From: UBA7692 sp033578915
Lineage (GTDB): Bacteria; Bacteroidota; Bacteroidia; Chitinophagales; LD1
Length of the DNA stretch: 13,439 nucleotides
Reading direction: 5' to 3'
Assembly: GCA_033578915.1 (NCBI GenBank)
Contig: JAVQWQ010000053.1
Span: 1 to 13,439 of the forward strand
Below the pieces are notes generated by a model. That model was not told the DNA's origin, did no database searches, and saw only the letters and a program-made list of their open reading frames with translations. Positions 1-7,154 of the stretch are shown piece by piece (position 1 is the stretch's first letter; every line of letters starts with the position of its first letter). A program made the position numbers and the translations under genes.

Positions 1-591
1 ATTTTTTCCGTTGGAACTTATGTAAATATTGAAGAAAGCATACGATTTGTGATTCATTCCAACGATGTAGATGACTATGGTAGAAATGTACTACTGTATA
101 ATTTTCTTCACTTAACACCTTACTTTAGTGAAAGATTGCTTCATGTAGTAAAAACAGCTATTGAAGACAACGGATTCAAAAGAAAAGAACCTTTGTTGCC
201 CGAAGCGCTAAAAAGCCTCACTTCCGATGAAATGATTTTTTGGGAGAAATATACGCACGACTTTCGTTTCCGCGAAAACTTTCTGGAAGATGCCTTTAAT
301 CGCGTGCCCGACAGAACGGCATGGCAAAATGCTTTTGACATTCTTCCCAAGGTGCAAGATATTTTATCTTATATCATTTTGATTCATGGGAAAAACGATA
401 ATGTAATCCCTGCATCTGAATCACTGGCGCTATATAAACAACTCATTGCATACAACAAACCTGCCTATCTTTGCATCAGTCCGGTTCTAGATCATGGAGA
501 TGTGCAAAAAAATTTGACTGCTTATCTCGATTTTTTTAAAATATTGAAGGCGTTTTCAATTTTTTTCCGCCTGGCCGGCAATAATCAATAA
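1..591 (+). CDS. alpha/beta hydrolase, C-terminal part (5'-truncated by window edge)
   Basis: The frame is open from base 1, so this is the last 196 residues of a longer protein; the first in-frame alternative start (GTG at 49) is inside the protein and is not the real start. The visible part has the late elements of an alpha/beta hydrolase: a strand followed by HGKND (Asp at 397-399), which fits the catalytic acid turn, and LDHGD near the end (His at 493-495), which fits the catalytic histidine. The nucleophile elbow (GxSxG) would lie upstream of the window. A lid-like helical region precedes these motifs. Substrate cannot be told; an esterase or lipase role is only an inference, mildly supported by the acyltransferase gene 26 bp downstream in the same direction. 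Family assignment is fairly sure, function is not. Confidence 0.7.
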   Translation: MFSVGTYVNIEESIRFVIHSNDVDDYGRNVLLYNFLHLTPYFSERLLHVVKTAIEDNGFKRKEPLLPEALKSLTSDEMIFWEKYTHDFRFRENFLEDAFNRVPDRTAWQNAFDILPKVQDILSYIILIHGKNDNVIPASESLALYKQLIAYNKPAYLCISPVLDHGDVQKNLTAYLDFFKILKAFSIFFRLAGNNQ

Positions 592-617
592 AACTGCCTT
601 GCAAAAACATTGAAGCA

Positions 618-2204
618 ATGAAAAACATTCAACCGATAAAACAGGTTACCGGCATCAAAAAACTTTCTAAAAAAATCAGCAATACAGAACTTTTTAATAG
701 CCTGAACATTCACTGCCGCGAAAGCGAAAAAGCTAACATATTAAAGCAAGGTGAAATTATTCTTGTAAGCAACAGGCCTGTTGGAGTGGTTGAAGAATTT
801 ATTATATCCAAACTGGTAGCAGATATACGAGACGACTTATATTTTTTGGCTAATGAATTCTTAGAAGAGACTGACTCGGCTTCGTTATTCAAATTTTATG
901 CTGATATAAAAAAAGCAACTCATCAAACTAAAGCCAACCAAAATATTCTAAGCATCTTTCCTGTTGGCAACATTTCAACTTTTCAGACTCCTCAACTTTC
1001 GTTTACAGACAGCAAATGGGATAAAAACATCATCGAAGAAATTTTATTATCAAATATTCCTGTGGTACCGGTTTATATCAATGCGTTAGATGATTCAATT
1101 AATAAGTTGCTGGGGATGTTACATCCGGCTTTAAAAGTGAGAAGGTTTGTAAATTATCTGTTGGATAAAAAAACCATTGATGTAAAAGTTCGCATAGGCA
1201 AACCGGTAGAAGCAAAAAAGCTGGAAATAAATAATGCAGAAAAATTCGGCCGTTTTCTTCGTGCCAAATTATACTCTCTGGGCACCAGCCTTGAAGTTGA
1301 GAAGTTTTATACCCAAAAATATGAAGAGCCTATTGTTAGCCCGGTGCCTGCAGATGTTATAGAGAAAGAATTGCATTCCATAAAAGGTGAAAACCTTATT
1401 TACACACAGGGTGATTTTGAACTTTACCTGGCTAAAGCCAAAAAAATCCCGAAAACATTGAAAGAAATAGGGAGGCTGCGGGAAATAACTTTCCGTAAGG
1501 TTGGAGAAGGCACACTCAAATCTATTGACCTGGACGAATACGACCTCTACTACCTGCATCTTTTTTTATGGGATACCAAACAAAAGAAAATAGCTGGCGC
1601 ATACAGAATCGGTGCCGGCGACTATATCATGAAAAGTATAGGAAAAAAAGGCTTTTACCTCAGAAGCCTTTTTAAAATGAACAAGCAGATGAATCCGGTT
1701 CTTGAGCATTCCATCGAATTAGGCCGCTCCTTTGTTACTCCGGAGTATCAAAAACAGCGACTTCCACTCTTTTTGTTATGGAAGGGTATCGCCTACTTTA
1801 TTAAGAAAAATCCTCACCTTCACTACATCATAGGGCCAGTAAGCATAAGCGGAAACTACTCCAAACTATCGCGAAGCCTTATGGTTGCATTCATCAAAAA
1901 ATATTATTGGGACGAGCGGTTTGCCAAGATGGTTACCCCTAAAAAGAAATTTAAGCCCGACCTTAAAAGTATAGATATAGAATCGCTGTTGGAAACAGTA
2001 CAAAACGATGAAAAAAAATTTGACAGCATCCTCGAAGACATGGAGCCGAACAATATGAAAATGCCAGTGCTCTTCAAAAAATATTTTCGCCAAAACGGCA
2101 GGATTATTGCCTTTAACCTCGACCCCAAATTCAATGATGCATTAGATGGGTTTATGATAACTGAAATTAGTAAGTTGCCTAAAGATGCGCTGGAGACCTT
2201 TTAA
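618..2204 (+). CDS. OlsF/'hemolysin'-type two-domain acyltransferase with degenerate PlsC-like half
   Basis: This 528-residue protein matches the architecture of bifunctional aminolipid synthases: an N-terminal lysophospholipid-acyltransferase-like (PlsC) domain at about 30-225 and a C-terminal GNAT-like N-acyltransferase domain (OlsB type) at about 265-435. The GNAT half keeps the expected signatures: RLREITFRKVGEG near 286-298, ELGRSFV at 367-373 and LFLLWKGI at 384-391. In characterised relatives the pair makes ornithine or glycine lipids by N-acylating an amino acid and then O-acylating the 3-hydroxy group. Here the PlsC-like motif usually written NHPFGG reads SNRPVGVVEE, so the catalytic His is Arg53 (AGG, 774-776), and the usual FPAGEVS reads FPVGNIS, so the Glu is Asn118 (969-971). 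The O-acyltransferase step is therefore probably lost and the protein may act only as an N-acyltransferase or as a scaffold. There are no frameshifts. The start ATG at 618 lies 26 bp after the hydrolase, so co-transcription is likely. Confidence 0.75.
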   Translation: MKNIQPIKQVTGIKKLSKKISNTELFNSLNIHCRESEKANILKQGEIILVSNRPVGVVEEFIISKLVADIRDDLYFLANEFLEETDSASLFKFYADIKKATHQTKANQNILSIFPVGNISTFQTPQLSFTDSKWDKNIIEEILLSNIPVVPVYINALDDSINKLLGMLHPALKVRRFVNYLLDKKTIDVKVRIGKPVEAKKLEINNAEKFGRFLRAKLYSLGTSLEVEKFYTQKYEEPIVSPVPADVIEKELHSIKGENLIYTQGDFELYLAKAKKIPKTLKEIGRLREITFRKVGEGTLKSIDLDEYDLYYLHLFLWDTKQKKIAGAYRIGAGDYIMKSIGKKGFYLRSLFKMNKQMNPVLEHSIELGRSFVTPEYQKQRLPLFLLWKGIAYFIKKNPHLHYIIGPVSISGNYSKLSRSLMVAFIKKYYWDERFAKMVTPKKKFKPDLKSIDIESLLETVQNDEKKFDSILEDMEPNNMKMPVLFKKYFRQNGRIIAFNLDPKFNDALDGFMITEISKLPKDALETF

Positions 2205-2258
2205 ATTGTATAGATTTACAGTCATAAATTGTGCGGAAAAATGTTTTGTGAAAGAGGA

Positions 2259-3338
2259 ATGAAAGCATTATGGGTATTTGTTTTTTTGATTAGTTCTCTT
2301 TCGTCAAAAAGTCAAAAAATTATTCCAAGACTTATAGAGCGCGATGAAGCCGCCGAGTTTGAAAGGGTGGACTCTTTTCGCACGCTTCACCTGATGTTTG
2401 CAGGTAATATCTATCAGAATGAAGAACAAATCAAAAACAGTTACAAACCTTCAGAAAATCGCTATGATTTTACCTATCAATTCAAAAATATTCAGCCAAT
2501 TTTAAATCTTGCAGATATAACGGTTGCAAACCTTAAAACAGCTTTTACCGGCGATGCAGCATCGCCTCACTCATCACCCGACGAGCTGGCGCTTGCTATC
2601 AAATATAGCGGAATTAATGTGGTTTGCCTTGCCAACTCCAATATTTTAAGCCTGAAAAAGGAAGAGCTTTCTCGTACACAGCAACTGCTAAATTCCATGG
2701 ATATTGTTTACACAGGGGCTTATACCGGAAATATTCAAAGAAATGGAAATAACCCACTCATAATATTCAGAAAAGGATTTCGAATTGCCCTTTTAAACTA
2801 TATGGTAATTTCCAATCGTGCTGCTTTGCCGGCAGAGTTGTTGGTAAATGAAGCAGATAAATCGCTTATTGAGCGCGACATTCGAGCAGCAAAATACCAA
2901 AGTGCAGACTTTATTATCATTTATTTCGATTGGGGAAGCAATATGCAGGACATTCCTTCCTATTCTCAGCAGAATCTTGCTCGATGGTGCTTTGAGCAAG
3001 GCGCCGGCCTGATAGTAGGCGTTCACCCAAATGCAGTAATGCCGATGGAGTTCATCGAATATTATCAAAATGCCACTCCTTCCAGCGGCCTTGTAGCGTA
3101 TTCGTTAGGAAATCTTATTTCAGCAAGCGCTGATATGAAAAATCGTAACGGATTTATCTTAGATGTGGAACTTAAAAAAAACAATTACACCGGATCTGTT
3201 AAACTTGGCGAATATGGCTTTATTCCGGTATGGAACTACTACGACACTGTCTCCGCTCCAAAAAGCGCAAAGGTATATGCTGTCCCTTCTGTGGCTGTGC
3301 AGAATGGCCAGGTCTTCAAAAAAAATACCCTACATTGA
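2259..3338 (+). CDS. CapA-like (PF09587-type) exported protein lacking the metal ligands; frame probably broken at its 3' end
   Basis: The protein resembles the CapA/PgsA-type calcineurin-like domain found in many Bacteroidota. It opens with a hydrophobic signal peptide (MKALWVFVFLISSLSS) and shows the family landmarks in order: MFAGN, ADITVANLK, SSPDELA, VCLANSN, IALLNY, DWGSN, SQQNLARWCFEQGAGLIVGVHPN, and VAYSLGNL. Ligand positions are substituted: GD to GN (2406-2408), NLE to NLK (2535-2537), NNH to NSN (2637-2642), HWG.E to DWGSN (from 2928), and HPH to HPN (3030-3032). I infer a non-catalytic exported protein. ATG 2259 was chosen because it starts cleanly on the signal peptide; ATG 2241 and TTG 2229 are alternatives. 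The TGA at 3336-3338 comes just after an A8 run, and the family's usual C-terminal helix appears in the next frame, so this is most likely the first part of a CapA-SPOR gene. It starts 36-54 bp after the acyltransferase. Confidence 0.65.
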   Translation: MKALWVFVFLISSLSSKSQKIIPRLIERDEAAEFERVDSFRTLHLMFAGNIYQNEEQIKNSYKPSENRYDFTYQFKNIQPILNLADITVANLKTAFTGDAASPHSSPDELALAIKYSGINVVCLANSNILSLKKEELSRTQQLLNSMDIVYTGAYTGNIQRNGNNPLIIFRKGFRIALLNYMVISNRAALPAELLVNEADKSLIERDIRAAKYQSADFIIIYFDWGSNMQDIPSYSQQNLARWCFEQGAGLIVGVHPNAVMPMEFIEYYQNATPSSGLVAYSLGNLISASADMKNRNGFILDVELKKNNYTGSVKLGEYGFIPVWNYYDTVSAPKSAKVYAVPSVAVQNGQVFKKNTLH

Positions 3339-3822
3339 ACAACGCAGAGCGGCAAACAGCGCTTACGAAATAAGAAAATTGTTAGGTACACACAGTGATG
3401 AAATACAATACAACATAACTGATATTGTAATAAGCAATGTGGAGCAAACGATTCAACTTACCAATGCTTCTCTGAACAATAAAATAAGCGTATTTAAGCC
3501 CGAATTTCTTCAAAGCAGCGGAGCAAGCCCTTTGATTTCCAAGCGTTCAATCAACAAACAAGATAAAGATACTTTTTATTGTGTTCAGTTTTATGCATTA
3601 AAAAAATTAATACCACTCGACACCCACTACTACGATCATCTCAAAGGATACACCGTAACAGAAGAAGACGGTTATTATTTATACTACTCCAAGGGTTCTT
3701 ATGATTTAGAAGAAGCCATGCAACTATGGTTAAGAGTTTTCAAGCCACGCTATAAACAAAGTTTTATCGTGGCATTTCACGGAGGAAGAAGAGTAAGAGA
3801 GATAACCCTGCAGGATAAATAA
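3304..3822 (+). CDS. SPOR-like domain protein; probable frameshifted continuation of the CapA-like gene
   Basis: If independent, translation would start at ATG 3304 (172 residues, 35 bp overlap with the upstream gene), but no ribosome site or signal peptide is visible. The first residues after the A8 tract, EQRRAANSAYEIRKLLG, look like the closing helix of Bacteroidota CapA proteins, which argues for one original gene. The C-terminal segment (bases about 3574-3804) resembles a SPOR domain: FYCVQFYALKK as the first strand, G-Y-YLYYSKGSYDLEEA as the central strand and helix start, and SFIVAFHGGRRV as the last strand. SPOR domains bind denuded peptidoglycan glycans in the periplasm, so the combined protein would be a periplasmic, wall-associated CapA-like pseudoenzyme. 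The linker between them (about 3410-3570) is unrecognised. It ends 3 bp before the stop of the convergent membrane gene. Confidence 0.6.
   Translation: MARSSKKIPYIEQRRAANSAYEIRKLLGTHSDEIQYNITDIVISNVEQTIQLTNASLNNKISVFKPEFLQSSGASPLISKRSINKQDKDTFYCVQFYALKKLIPLDTHYYDHLKGYTVTEEDGYYLYYSKGSYDLEEAMQLWLRVFKPRYKQSFIVAFHGGRRVREITLQDK
3318..3325 (+). other. A8 homopolymer at the CapA/SPOR frame junction
   Basis: Eight consecutive A residues lie between TTC and TACCC. With seven As the upstream frame would read FKK then IPYIEQRR and run on to the TAA at 3820-3822. With eight it hits TGA at 3336-3338. A real frameshift, a homopolymer sequencing error, or slippage at the tract (skipping one A or adding two) would all explain it. 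Confidence 0.7.
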
Positions 3823-3825
3823 ACT

Positions 3826-4641
3826 TCACGATTTGAACGAAAGTTTACTTCGCGAAAACAAATTATCCGGCAGTAGCGTGATGCCTAATATCAGCAGTTC
3901 GAAAGAAACGATTCGCATTATTAAATAATTAAAAGAAACAAAAGCTATTGCACCTGCTAAAAGCAGATAATCCTTATTTCTGGAGAAGAAACCATACAGA
4001 AAAGATAGCTGCAACAAGACTCCTGAAAATAGAACCAAGCGGGTAAGTACCGGCTTGCCCATGAGCCATGAAAGAAATCGTGAATGAAGCGATGAGGGCT
4101 GCTCAAAGAAAAATTGCGCATGCTGGCTTTGCAGGATATGCAACATGTGATTAGGGTTGAAAATGTTTCCCCTCCATATTTTCCACAGTGCAGCCGAAAC
4201 AAAAATGAATAACAAATAATACCTGGCCGCTTCCCACAGAAAAATGAAACGCTTCCCTTCAAAACAACAGACTCCGGCCAAAAATACTATGCCGATAAAT
4301 CCATGAAAGTGATGTCCTGCAATGGTATTGAAGGATAAATGATAAAATACACATAGCACGAAGAAAACCACACGCAGCAAGGGCCGTTCTGGAAGTAACA
4401 TAATTAGCAGCGGCAGAGAAAGCAATAAAATGTCGTGCAATACAGGTAAGACACTGCCATGAACTATCGCATGAAATAAACCACTGGCAAGAAAAAGCTG
4501 ATATGATAAATCTATGGATGGGAAGACAAGCACTGGAGCTAGCGGACGTGATAGCTGTGATATTAACGCATGACTGTAAAAATGATAACACAGCACCACA
4601 AAAGCGCCTGAGTAAAACAGGTTACGTTTAATTCTTTCCAT
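3826..4641 (-). CDS. polytopic membrane protein, possibly HTTM-like
   Basis: This 271-residue protein has about eight hydrophobic segments (near residues 8-28, 66-83, 89-106, 113-128, 139-158, 199-219, 223-241 and 244-258) and a positively charged start (MERIKR). Conserved-looking polar features include a His cluster AGHHFHG at 108-114, preceded by YH at 100-101, and ALWKIWRGN at 151-159 followed by a long loop. The layout and the W-K-x-x-x-G loop recall HTTM (vitamin-K-carboxylase-like) membrane proteins, but the match is weak and I would not assign carboxylase activity. It is the last gene of a four-gene unit: its ATG abuts the stop of the preceding gene with no gap, and its stop lies 3 bp from the convergent SPOR-encoding gene. 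No terminator is visible between the two converging genes. It is likely an inner-membrane partner of the small anchor protein encoded just before it. Confidence 0.6.
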   Translation of the reverse strand: MERIKRNLFYSGAFVVLCYHFYSHALISQLSRPLAPVLVFPSIDLSYQLFLASGLFHAIVHGSVLPVLHDILLLSLPLLIMLLPERPLLRVVFFVLCVFYHLSFNTIAGHHFHGFIGIVFLAGVCCFEGKRFIFLWEAARYYLLFIFVSAALWKIWRGNIFNPNHMLHILQSQHAQFFFEQPSSLHSRFLSWLMGKPVLTRLVLFSGVLLQLSFLYGFFSRNKDYLLLAGAIAFVSFNYLIMRIVSFELLILGITLLPDNLFSRSKLSFKS

Positions 4642-5199
4642 CTACGGATATGTAAGATATTGATAGCGAGCCGCTTTAATAGTTGCTATTGAGTCAAGAC
4701 AAAAGTCTTTGCCGTAACGCACCTTGACAATGTCGCACTCTAATGAGGGATTTTCTATTATTCTCATATCTGCAAGATAGGTAAAGAGCCATCGTGGATA
4801 TTTTACTATTTCATCGGGACGATTCAAAATATTTCTTTTGAAACGCTGATAAATTTTTTCCGGGAATTTACTCAGTAAATCTTTAAAGACTAAAGAGGTA
4901 GTATCTTCAAGGCTGTTGCGTTGTAAATGATAATACCATTCAAAGCTGCTGTTGACAACAGCCCCTTGCAGGTCTGGCAGGCAGGAAATACAAACCTTTT
5001 TGTCAGATATTTTTATTTGAAGTACTTCTGTCGTTGTGGCTGCTTGTGCTTTACCGGAGTACATCCCCCAGTGCACAAATGGAAAGCACTCTACACCTTT
5101 CCAGGTCAAATACATCTGAGCTGTTATAAAAAAACATAACAGAAAAAATAAAATCTTGTCGCACTTATACAGTCTGTACAGATATAATTTTTCCTTCAT
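4642..5199 (-). CDS. small single-pass membrane protein with external CxxC (unknown function)
   Basis: I chose the ATG at 5199-5197 because it lies 4 bp after the stop of the upstream gene and places one transmembrane segment (about residues 15-33) near the N-terminus after a basic stretch; a longer start at 5241 would overlap the upstream gene by 38 bp. The 185-residue product has a presumably extracytoplasmic C-terminal part. Just after the membrane segment is the block FPFVHWGMYSGK (39-50), a Trp/Met-rich signature that I associate only loosely with partners of HTTM-type proteins. VCISC at 69-73 gives a CxxC pair that could form a disulfide or bind metal. No catalytic domain was recognised. 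The stop codon abuts the ATG of the polytopic membrane protein, so the two products are probably made together and may form a complex. Confidence 0.6.
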   Translation of the reverse strand: MKEKLYLYRLYKCDKILFFLLCFFITAQMYLTWKGVECFPFVHWGMYSGKAQAATTTEVLQIKISDKKVCISCLPDLQGAVVNSSFEWYYHLQRNSLEDTTSLVFKDLLSKFPEKIYQRFKRNILNRPDEIVKYPRWLFTYLADMRIIENPSLECDIVKVRYGKDFCLDSIATIKAARYQYLTYP

Positions 5200-5203
5200 T
5201 AGA

Positions 5204-6196
5204 CTATGAAAAATATAACAAACTACATCCACGCTGGTCACTGTTGTCTAACCTACCCAATACTTCAAACATCTCATCGGGGCGAACAATCCCCCAGTCA
5301 TCAGTGGCTATGAATGAACAGGAATAAATATTTGCAAGGTCAATAACATTTATGCCACCCGGTTTGTTTTTCAAGCCGGTTTCCAACGGGTTGTAAACAT
5401 TGCGTATCAGCACTTTCATCCAGGGAGGGCATTTAAAAAGTCCTTTACCTTTTGAGTATGCCTGCGACAATAGTTCTGTCATGCCATATTCAGAATGTAT
5501 GTTTTCTACTCCAAAAGCAGCGCTTAGTTTTTCATGTAGCTCATATCTTGTCATTTCTTTTCTCCTGCCCTTCATCCCTCCTGTTTCCATTACCATGGTA
5601 TAGCGAAGCTTCATAGGATAACGCTCTGCAAAGTCTAGAAGGGCATAGGCAACACCTATAAAGATCGTCTTTTGTTTTTTTAATTCATTTGAGGCCAGTC
5701 GCGCAGCCAGACGGTCAAAATCGTGTAAGAAAAATCCGTTTTCGCTATGCCCACTCAAAAACATAAGATGTTGTATCATAAAAACCAGCGAGGAATTACC
5801 TCTCTCAGCATACGATGGCAAAAGCGCCAATATGCAATAATCCTCCGGATCGCCATAAAACAGTTCAAAACATCGCTTCAGGCTTTCGATATATAGATTA
5901 AGGTCTGCCACCGGATGTTTTGATGTTTGACTGCCGGTAGTGCCGCTGCTTTCAAAAACTTTGACAGCCTCCCTGCCTTGAGAGATGATGTTATTCGTCT
6001 TAAAAAAACCAATGGGAAAAAAAGGGATTTCTTCTAATAAATGAACTGTATCCGGAGTTCTTTTTAATGCTTCACAAAATTTGCGGTATATTGGCTGATT
6101 CTCGTATTGATATGTAAAAACTTCTAAAGCTGATTTCTCAAAATCTTGAGGATGTATTGAGAAGATATCACATGTAAATGGAAGATTCATCTGCAT
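5204..6196 (-). CDS. LuxE-family acyl-protein synthetase / acyl-adenylating enzyme
   Basis: The 330-residue protein has the ATP-binding and adenylation landmarks of the LuxE (PF04443) branch of the ANL superfamily: the P-loop-like SSGTTG at 83-88, MVMETGGMKGRR near 201-212, IHSEYGMTE at 233-241, ATDDWG at 297-302, and the C-terminal GRLDNSDQRGCSLL. LuxE activates a fatty acid with ATP and holds it on a Cys before passing it to a partner; Cys324 in the terminal RGCSLL block could play that role, but this is inference. Length is close to the family range, and the separate C-terminal ANL lid domain is missing, as in LuxE. No luxC or luxD is present, so luminescence is not suggested. Its ATG directly abuts the stop of the oxygenase gene. 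It probably activates a carboxylic acid for the pathway encoded by this operon, with substrate unknown. Confidence 0.85.
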   Translation of the reverse strand: MQMNLPFTCDIFSIHPQDFEKSALEVFTYQYENQPIYRKFCEALKRTPDTVHLLEEIPFFPIGFFKTNNIISQGREAVKVFESSGTTGSQTSKHPVADLNLYIESLKRCFELFYGDPEDYCILALLPSYAERGNSSLVFMIQHLMFLSGHSENGFFLHDFDRLAARLASNELKKQKTIFIGVAYALLDFAERYPMKLRYTMVMETGGMKGRRKEMTRYELHEKLSAAFGVENIHSEYGMTELLSQAYSKGKGLFKCPPWMKVLIRNVYNPLETGLKNKPGGINVIDLANIYSCSFIATDDWGIVRPDEMFEVLGRLDNSDQRGCSLLYFS

Positions 6197-7042
6197 TTAA
6201 GCCTCGTAGGGCCTGGCTCTTTCATAAGCTTTCCTTTCTTTCCAATCATGCCAGCTTTTGCCCATGAGACGGTTAAGCCCCTTATCAATCACAAAATGTG
6301 TAGCAATGTTTAAACTGCCTCGAGCAGCGGTGAAGGGAGAATTTTGTGAGCGCAATGCCAGCCCGAAACTGAAATCAAGATAGTGCATGTAGTGCCAGTA
6401 CCGCGAGGGCATAAATAACGTTTCGCCATGCTTTAAAACGGTTTCATAGCCTGTAACATGTTTTAAGGCAGGAAACTTTTCATAATCCGGATGTCTAGGA
6501 TCTATAAGGCTCTTGACGGTAAAAGGATGATGGTAAATTTTCTCGGATTCCTCAGGTGGAAAGAGGATAACATGCTTATTTCCTACAAATTGAGTTAGAA
6601 AAACATTTGCGCAGTCAATATCGTAGTGCATGGTTACCTCAGCGCTCTCCCCTCCGAAAAACATAAAAGGAACCTTTATCCAGAAAAACTGATAGTCCGG
6701 AAAGGTGAAATCTTGTTTTAGTTCCGGAGCATGTTCAAAAATATCGAAGAGGAAAAGACGAAGGTCAGTTGGCCCCGAACGAATTTTTTCAAGAAACTCG
6801 CCAAAGCGCATCACCGTATCGTTGGTCATATAACCTTTGCCTGGCTTGGAATAGTTGCTGGAATATACCGGCACTAGAAGATGTCCATAACGGTCATGAA
6901 AAAAATCGTAATTCCACTTTTCTACAGCCGGCCATCCTTTAGTAAAATCTGTAAATACACAGGGCTTATTTTTTCGCTGAAACTCCTCTTTAAACGTCTT
7001 TGGAGAGATGTTGCTTACGCGCTCGATGGGTAGAAGTTTCAT
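6197..7042 (-). CDS. cupin-like (JmjC/Cupin_8) Fe(II)/2-oxoglutarate-dependent oxygenase
   Basis: The 281-residue protein has the double-stranded beta-helix features of the Cupin_8/JmjC hydroxylase family. The early segment NKPCVFTDFTKGWPAVEKW (25-43) is a typical entry to the domain. The iron triad is visible as H139-x-D141 (MHYDID) and a distal His217 in SRYWHYMHY. Lys157 in GNKHVILFPPE is placed where 2-oxoglutarate is usually bound. FMPSRYWHY is the characteristic late strand. Relatives hydroxylate protein side chains, tRNA bases or small molecules, so substrate cannot be told. It is the first gene of a tightly packed four-gene unit, with 110 bp upstream before the hutU stop. The start ATG (7042-7040) is the first in the frame that begins the domain properly. 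Catalytic residues look complete, so an active oxygenase is expected. Confidence 0.85.
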   Translation of the reverse strand: MKLLPIERVSNISPKTFKEEFQRKNKPCVFTDFTKGWPAVEKWNYDFFHDRYGHLLVPVYSSNYSKPGKGYMTNDTVMRFGEFLEKIRSGPTDLRLFLFDIFEHAPELKQDFTFPDYQFFWIKVPFMFFGGESAEVTMHYDIDCANVFLTQFVGNKHVILFPPEESEKIYHHPFTVKSLIDPRHPDYEKFPALKHVTGYETVLKHGETLFMPSRYWHYMHYLDFSFGLALRSQNSPFTAARGSLNIATHFVIDKGLNRLMGKSWHDWKERKAYERARPYEA

Positions 7043-7100
7043 GTGTATGCTTTTAGTTGAAACTATTTTATCGTGCGTGATTTAATCGAAATGTTATGCT

Positions 7101-7119
7101 AAAATAAAACAATTTTATT
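7101..7119 (-). terminator. weak AT-only hairpin downstream of hutU
   Basis: AATAAAA (7103-7109) pairs with TTTTATT (7113-7119) around a CAA loop, about 35 bp beyond the hutU stop. It has no GC pairs, so it would be a poor intrinsic terminator. The 7043-7154 gap should also hold the promoter for the oxygenase operon, but no convincing TTG/TAnnTTTG pair was found. Confidence 0.25.
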
Positions 7120-7154
7120 AAATGAATACACGTGGGTGGCCTCTGAGCGGAATA

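Noticed and set aside
3163..3303. The upstream part of the SPOR-frame reading frame (start at 3163)
   Set aside because: It lies wholly inside the CapA-like coding region in another frame, and its translation shows no family resemblance until after the A8 tract.
4927..5139. 70-codon plus-strand frame opposite the small membrane protein
   Set aside because: No ribosome site or domain; it is an antisense shadow.
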